Source: Amycolatopsis alkalitolerans (GTDB taxonomy: Bacteria; Actinomycetota; Actinomycetes; Mycobacteriales; Pseudonocardiaceae). From it: 64,000 nt of DNA. The position numbers were made by a program, and so were the translations under genes. Positions 59,580-64,000 of the stretch are shown here, piece after piece. The stretch's first letter is position 1, and each line of letters begins with the position of its first letter. The stretch covers positions 1 to 64,000 of the forward strand of contig NZ_VDFW01000018.1 of assembly GCF_006152065.1 (NCBI RefSeq). The letters run 5' to 3'. Under the pieces are notes generated by a model. The model saw only the letters and a program-made list of their open reading frames with translations, did not search any database and was not told the origin of the DNA.

Positions 59580-60770
59580 TCAGGTAGCAACGTCCTCGGC
59601 CGGTACTTCGGCGCTGGTGCGGAGAGCGACCGGAATGGCGACAAGCGCGGCAAGCAGGGCCGCGCCACCACCGACGGTGTACGCAGTGGCGCTGGCGCCC
59701 TCGGCGAACGGAGTTGCGATTGCGATGCCGCAGAGGATAGCCGCGTTGACGCCAGCGAGGAACGTACCGAACGCCCGAGTGGCTTCCGACGGACCCACCA
59801 TGCGGTAGATGGCGGCACGGAGCGTGGCGTTGAAGATCGCGTTGGCGAGGCCGCCCAGGACGAACGTGGTCAGCAGGACTGCCGCGGTCGGGGCCAGGCC
59901 GCAGGCCAGGTAGACGGCGCCGATCAAGGAACCGGACAAAGCGAGGCGGACGACCGGGGACACCGAAGACACGCGGCTGACGAGGGAGCTGCCCAGCATG
60001 ATGCCGATGGCCCACGCGGCGGTGGCGAACCCGAGAACGGCCACGGCGGAGTCAGGCATGTGCTCGCGCACCAGGAAGACGAAGGCCACGTCCGTGCCCG
60101 CGGTGGTGCCGATGACGACGAACACGAGTCCCACCGTGAGGATCGCTGTGCCGGTCAGCCCACCTCGTTCGGGCTTCGCATCGGGTTCGGCGTCCTCGGC
60201 CAGGGGTACCGCACGCACCGCGACGCCGTAGGCCGCCACCGTGAGGAACGTCGCGGCATCGATCAGCAGTGCGCCGCGCACGCCCATGACGGCGAACAAA
60301 CCGGCGCCCGCGAGCGGACCCAAGACCATGGCCAACGAGGACGCCGACTGCCCGAGCCCGTAGGCCGACTCGGCGACTTCCGTGGCCGCCAGCATCGGGA
60401 GTGCCGCGTTCAACATGGTCACGCTAAACGTGTTCACCACCGCCAGCAGCGCCACGAACCCCACGGTTCCGGCGGCGGGCAGGTCGAACGACAGGACGAC
60501 CGCGACGGCTGCCTGCGCGGCCGACGCTGCCGCCACGACTGCGCCGGGTTTGCGTCCGATGAGCAGCTTGCCGACGTACCGCCCCAGCAGGACTCCTGGC
60601 AGCAGGGCCGCTACTTGCAGGCCGGCGACGAAGAGCGCCCCGGAGGAGGACAGGTGAAAGGTGAGGGCGAAGACGGCGACCTCGTCACCGCCGTAGGAGA
60701 TGAGGAGGACGGTGAACAGGAGGACGGCGCGCAGCCCGAAAGCCCTAAACACCGTCCTGGTCCCGGACAT
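59580..60770 (-). CDS. MFS transporter
   Basis: A 396-residue major facilitator with 11-12 hydrophobic helices, best like macrolide-efflux-type MFS proteins (VFRAFGLRAVLLFTVLLISY, LPGVLLGRYVGKLLIGRKPG as the loop 2-3 motif). ATG at 60770 lies inside the end of the oxygenase gene (26-base overlap). It probably exports the product of the radical SAM/oxygenase pair. Confidence 0.88.
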   Translation of the reverse strand: MSGTRTVFRAFGLRAVLLFTVLLISYGGDEVAVFALTFHLSSSGALFVAGLQVAALLPGVLLGRYVGKLLIGRKPGAVVAAASAAQAAVAVVLSFDLPAAGTVGFVALLAVVNTFSVTMLNAALPMLAATEVAESAYGLGQSASSLAMVLGPLAGAGLFAVMGVRGALLIDAATFLTVAAYGVAVRAVPLAEDAEPDAKPERGGLTGTAILTVGLVFVVIGTTAGTDVAFVFLVREHMPDSAVAVLGFATAAWAIGIMLGSSLVSRVSSVSPVVRLALSGSLIGAVYLACGLAPTAAVLLTTFVLGGLANAIFNATLRAAIYRMVGPSEATRAFGTFLAGVNAAILCGIAIATPFAEGASATAYTVGGGAALLAALVAIPVALRTSAEVPAEDVAT

Positions 60771-61983
60771 CGATCGCGCGCCATGAACGCAGCCGGTAAA
60801 GCACGGCGTGGACGATATCAGTGAACTCGTCGTCCGCTCGTTCACGCGCGAGCTCGGCCAGGGTGACCGCTTCCCCGGTGTTGATCCGATCGAGGACGGC
60901 GGGCAGGGCGGGGTGGTCGGGCAACCGGGCGAGATGACCGTTCGCCGAAACCAGCAGTTTGCGGCACGAGCGTTCGTGAGCGATGGGGAAGCGGTGCAAC
61001 GACACGGCCTGGTCTTCGGCTACGGGAGAAACGTCCAATGGGACGGGGACGTGGCCGAAGCCACGGGCGGTGAGCTTGCGCAGCCAAATGGCCAGGAGCC
61101 GGTCGGCGACGGTGTCCTGGTCGATCCGAGCCATGGCGCTGTCGAGCAGGACGGCCACCACCTCGGGCAACGCCGCTCCGTTCGCGCGCACGATTTCCCC
61201 GTGCGGTGGGCGCGGGGCGGCAGCCAGCTGTGCCGTCACGTCGTCGATGATCGCGTTGACCGGGTCGCCGTCGAAGAACAGAGCGATGTTGAAGGTGGCG
61301 GACGAAGCATCTGCGGACGTGCCGACATGCCAGTACCGGGAGGGGAAATAGCCCATCGCGGTCGTGCTTGCCGGCAGCACCTGGCCGGTGTCGCGCACCG
61401 CGAACCAGTCGCGGCGGTGCAGGGGCAGCCATTCGCCGTCCTCGGGCGGCCAGACGACGAGGTCCTTCGGCCCCGCGACGCCGAACATGAAGTTGGCGGC
61501 GTTGTCGCAGTGGATACCGACATGGGTACCCGCGTAGCGGCCGAGGAAGATATCCGTGTCGGCGTAGCCGGAGGGGAAGCCTCCGAGCGCCGTCCACAGG
61601 TCCTCAGTGAACACCGCGGCTCGCTCCCACATCTCGAAACTGGTGCGGTGCAACCGGCTCAAGCCCATGCTCCACTCGGCGCCGCCGGTCTCGTCGTCCA
61701 TTCGGGACAGGAACCCGGCGACGGACCCGTCCTCGGGCCGGGGCAGGTAGCGGGCGCGGTCGCGGTGCAGGCGTTCGCCGTCGACCGAGAGCTGGAGCAG
61801 CGGCCCCTCGCCGCGGTCTCCCGCCGCCGCGGCTTGCACGACGGCGCGGAAGAACCAGTCACCGGTGAGGTCGAGGTCGACGGGTGGCGGGCCGACGATG
61901 GCCGCCTCGCGTTCCCAATAGCGCTCCAGGAACGCGCGCCAGTACCCGACTTTGTTGCCACCGGTGGTTAGTACCGTGGTCAC
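60745..61983 (-). CDS. JmjC/cupin_8-like Fe(II) oxygenase
   Basis: A 412-residue protein with a cupin core: GTHVGIHCDNAANFMFGVAG gives the HxD pair (His158, Asp160), DLVVWPP the following strand, and SRYWHVGTS the distal His219, the metal triad of 2-oxoglutarate/Fe(II) JmjC-type hydroxylases. The C-terminal 150 residues form a winged-helix-like part, as in ROXA-type enzymes. GTG start at 61983 overlaps the radical SAM stop by GTGA. It probably hydroxylates a peptide or natural product. Confidence 0.8.
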   Translation of the reverse strand: MTTVLTTGGNKVGYWRAFLERYWEREAAIVGPPPVDLDLTGDWFFRAVVQAAAAGDRGEGPLLQLSVDGERLHRDRARYLPRPEDGSVAGFLSRMDDETGGAEWSMGLSRLHRTSFEMWERAAVFTEDLWTALGGFPSGYADTDIFLGRYAGTHVGIHCDNAANFMFGVAGPKDLVVWPPEDGEWLPLHRRDWFAVRDTGQVLPASTTAMGYFPSRYWHVGTSADASSATFNIALFFDGDPVNAIIDDVTAQLAAAPRPPHGEIVRANGAALPEVVAVLLDSAMARIDQDTVADRLLAIWLRKLTARGFGHVPVPLDVSPVAEDQAVSLHRFPIAHERSCRKLLVSANGHLARLPDHPALPAVLDRINTGEAVTLAELARERADDEFTDIVHAVLYRLRSWRAIDVRDQDGV

Positions 61984-64000
61984 GCGCTCACCTGCCTGCC
62001 CGTTCTGGTCTTGTCGCCGGATGCCATGGGGCCGATCCGCCGGTTCGCCTGCAGGAGCTCGACGCGGACCATGTCGGCCACCAGCTCCGAGTCGGCTGCC
62101 GCCGGCTCGTCCGCGGTGTGCTCCAGCCACAGCAGGAACGCGTGCACGTTGAGCGCCACCTCCCGCCCGGTCACGGAGCTGGTCAGGCGCGCTCGACCGG
62201 TCGTGAGGTCGACGTTTTCCCGCCAGCCCGGGGGCACCCGCACACGCAGATCGGTCCCCGCGGCTAGGGGGACGGCGTGTTTTCGGCGATCGGCGAGGAA
62301 ACCGAACGTCCAAAGCGTGCAGAGTACGTCCACAATCGTGTTGTCCGAGTTGTCGAACTGCCATCCCGTGTCCAGTTCGGACACGAGCCGTACCCATCGC
62401 CGCGGCAACCGGAGGATGCTGTCGGCTCCAGCGGCGTAGAGCCCCACCCCACCGTCCGCCGACACGCGCCAGGTCACGCCCTCGGCCAGCCGTAGCGAGG
62501 TTCCGCGAACAGGGGCGAACGCCGCCGGGTGCGCGGTCGGACGTCCGGGCGGAACCCCGGTGCGGTGGACGCAACGCAGGAACGCGTACTCCTCGGACTC
62601 GCCGACGAGACCGCGGTGTTGCAGAGGCGCCGAGCGGCCGGTGTCGGGCAGGGCGTCGGCCGCGGCGGCGAGCCGCGCGGCCTCGGCGCCGGCCAAACCG
62701 GCATCTGTGAGGTAGTCCACACTCAGCGCAAGGTCTTCGTGCGGGCCGGGGTGGAGCACGGTCAGCCCGTACTGCTCCGGGTGCAGGCCGACCGGGGAGA
62801 GCAAGTCGAGGATGAACGGGCCGTTCACGCTCGTCGAATACGGCAAGGCGAATTCCTCCGTCGAGCGGCGCAGCACCCGTTCCACGAATTCGGGTGTGCG
62901 GCGGGCCTCTTCCTCCGTTTCGCCGGGAAAACCGGTGATGCAGAACAGGTGCACGGGAACACCCGCGCCCAGCAACGCCTCGATGTTCGCCTCGACGTGC
63001 TCGACCTTCGTGCCTTTGCGCATCAGGTCGAGCACTCGCTGGTTGTAGGACTCCAGGCCCAGGTCCAGCCGACGGCAACCGGACGCGTGCAGCTGCGCGG
63101 CAAGCTTGTCGTCCAGCCCCGCGGAGAACCGGGTCTCGCCGTACCAGTGCAAGCCGGCGTCCCGGCGCACCAGCTCGGCGCTGACTTCGCGCAGGGTCCG
63201 CTGGGTCATGATCTCGTCGACGAACATGAACGACGTCGTACTGTGCCGCTGCGCCAAGTACAGCATCTCCTCGGCGACGGTGGCGGCGTCCCGATGGCGG
63301 TAGCGATTGCTGGCGAACGGGATGGAGCAGAACGCACAGTCCCAGGCGCAGCTGCGGGAGGCGAGCACGGGCAAGACCGGCCCGGGAGCGAGGTAGGAGC
63401 CGAGATCGTAGTCGTCGAAGTCGGGGGCGGGCAGGGTGGCGAGGGAGACGTCGCGGGCCGGGGCGAAGCTCAGTTGTCCGTCAGGGGCCAGGGTGCTTCG
63501 GCCGGGGACGGGACGGGTACTGCCTTCGAAGAGGTTTTCGCACAGGGCGACGATCGCGTCCTCGCCTTCGTACAGCACGAAGTCGTCGACGAGGTCGAAG
63601 AACGGATGCCGGGTACGCCACCGGCCGGCTACCCGGGTGATGTAGTTGCCACCCATCACGATCCGCAGGTCCGGCCGGTGCTCGCGAACCAAAGCGGCCA
63701 CGGTCATCGCCGGGATCAGCTGGGTGTCGGCGGAAACGGAGATACCGACCAAGCCCAGGCTCGGGTCGGCTAGCCGCGGTGGGAGCAGTTCCTCGAATGC
63801 CCACCGGTAGGGGTTGCGATCGGGGTCTCCGCTTGCGGTCAGCACCGACGCGCTGGATCGCTCACTGTAGTACTGGCGATTGGATCGCAGGTCGCAGTGG
63901 AAGCCCGCGAACGCGGCGGAATGGCACACCAGCGCGTTGCCGATGGTACGGGTCGCGGCTGCGAAAGCGGCGTGATCGTGCAGGCTCGCGGTGTCGTGGA
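61980..64000 (-). CDS. B12-binding radical SAM enzyme (5' end outside window)
   Basis: At least 673 residues, frame open to the window edge. A Rossmann cobalamin-binding part comes first (LGLVGISVSADTQLIPAMTV, LRIVMGGNYITRVAG), then a radical SAM barrel with the cluster motif ASRSCAWDCAFCSIP (CxxxCxxC) and LDLGLESYNQRVL. A C-terminal extension of about 200 residues includes a PqqD-like winged-helix stretch. Members methylate or rearrange unactivated carbons in peptides and other metabolites. It is the upstream gene of the visible operon with the oxygenase and exporter. A precursor peptide, if any, lies outside the window. Confidence 0.88.
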   Translation of the reverse strand, partial: HDTASLHDHAAFAAATRTIGNALVCHSAAFAGFHCDLRSNRQYYSERSSASVLTASGDPDRNPYRWAFEELLPPRLADPSLGLVGISVSADTQLIPAMTVAALVREHRPDLRIVMGGNYITRVAGRWRTRHPFFDLVDDFVLYEGEDAIVALCENLFEGSTRPVPGRSTLAPDGQLSFAPARDVSLATLPAPDFDDYDLGSYLAPGPVLPVLASRSCAWDCAFCSIPFASNRYRHRDAATVAEEMLYLAQRHSTTSFMFVDEIMTQRTLREVSAELVRRDAGLHWYGETRFSAGLDDKLAAQLHASGCRRLDLGLESYNQRVLDLMRKGTKVEHVEANIEALLGAGVPVHLFCITGFPGETEEEARRTPEFVERVLRRSTEEFALPYSTSVNGPFILDLLSPVGLHPEQYGLTVLHPGPHEDLALSVDYLTDAGLAGAEAARLAAAADALPDTGRSAPLQHRGLVGESEEYAFLRCVHRTGVPPGRPTAHPAAFAPVRGTSLRLAEGVTWRVSADGGVGLYAAGADSILRLPRRWVRLVSELDTGWQFDNSDNTIVDVLCTLWTFGFLADRRKHAVPLAAGTDLRVRVPPGWRENVDLTTGRARLTSSVTGREVALNVHAFLLWLEHTADEPAAADSELVADMVRVELLQANRRIGPMASGDKTRTGRQVSA

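Noticed and set aside
60745-63078. 777-codon frame including the oxygenase
   Set aside because: The upstream two-fifths are a shadow of the radical SAM gene; the oxygenase starts at the GTG overlapping that gene's stop.

Overview
The window is high-GC DNA with dense, overlapping genes, frequent GTG/TTG starts and typical actinobacterial families. The conserved gene block (mprA-mprB, pepD, moaB, mscL, an Rv0991c/Ruc-like chaperone, 5-formyl-THF cyclo-ligase, galU, moeA/glp, rimJ, glpR) is the Mycobacterium Rv0981-Rv0996 neighbourhood. The codon use and accessory content fit a Pseudonocardiales-like actinomycete (Amycolatopsis/Saccharopolyspora type). This is inferred from gene content, not from a database match.

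Region 1 (1-24,922) is core chromosome. It opens with a 21-bp tandem repeat, a strong hairpin and a 3' tRNA fragment. Next come a glycosyltransferase/TetR pair, a secreted alkaline phosphatase with a lipoprotein, and a broken cupin/rhodanese pair. After tRNA-Arg(CCT) comes the envelope-stress block mprA-mprB and pepD, with a deoR-galT pair and a sugar-modifying block (methyltransferase, two glycosyltransferases, a second two-component system, an epimerase) placed within the ancestral order. CTCAG repeats at 11-bp steps lie in front of mprA and pepD, and a CIRCE operator lies in front of the Ruc-like chaperone. The core block ends with galU-glp-rimJ-glpR and tRNA-Ala(CGC).

Region 2 (about 24,847-44,221) is an integrative conjugative-type element anchored in the tRNA-Ala gene. 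A large serine integrase lies tail-first against the tRNA. Its operon also holds a degenerate resolvase-domain paralogue and a Cys-rich 56-residue protein. Then come a replication-relaxation protein, a conjugative DNA-transfer ATPase, an MT-A70 methyltransferase, a vWA/membrane/vWA-lipoprotein trio, and many small regulators (GntR, XRE, RHH, XRE-DUF5753/DUF6879) in chains of ATGA overlaps.

Region 3 (44,556-58,513) is a defence and conflict island, probably cargo of the same element. It holds an SCP1.201/DddA-like cytidine deaminase toxin with an Imm1 immunity protein and a coupled third gene, a lower-GC patch with an SGNH hydrolase and a membrane protein, a Shedu (SduA) nuclease, a controller-type XRE regulator, and a complete Qat operon (qatABCD). 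A fifth gene, a PD-(D/E)XK-like nuclease with an AbiJ-type N-terminus, is coupled to qatD by an ATGA overlap. The Qat locus is preceded by a two-TM protein and a structured leader with tiny ORFs and a tRNA-like sequence. This extended Qat locus is the best candidate for an undescribed system.

Region 4 (58,528-64,000) contains a double-HTH protein, a mostly non-coding stretch that may hold the right element boundary, and a three-gene specialised-metabolism operon on the minus strand: a B12-dependent radical SAM enzyme (5' end outside the window), a JmjC/cupin_8-like oxygenase and an MFS exporter.
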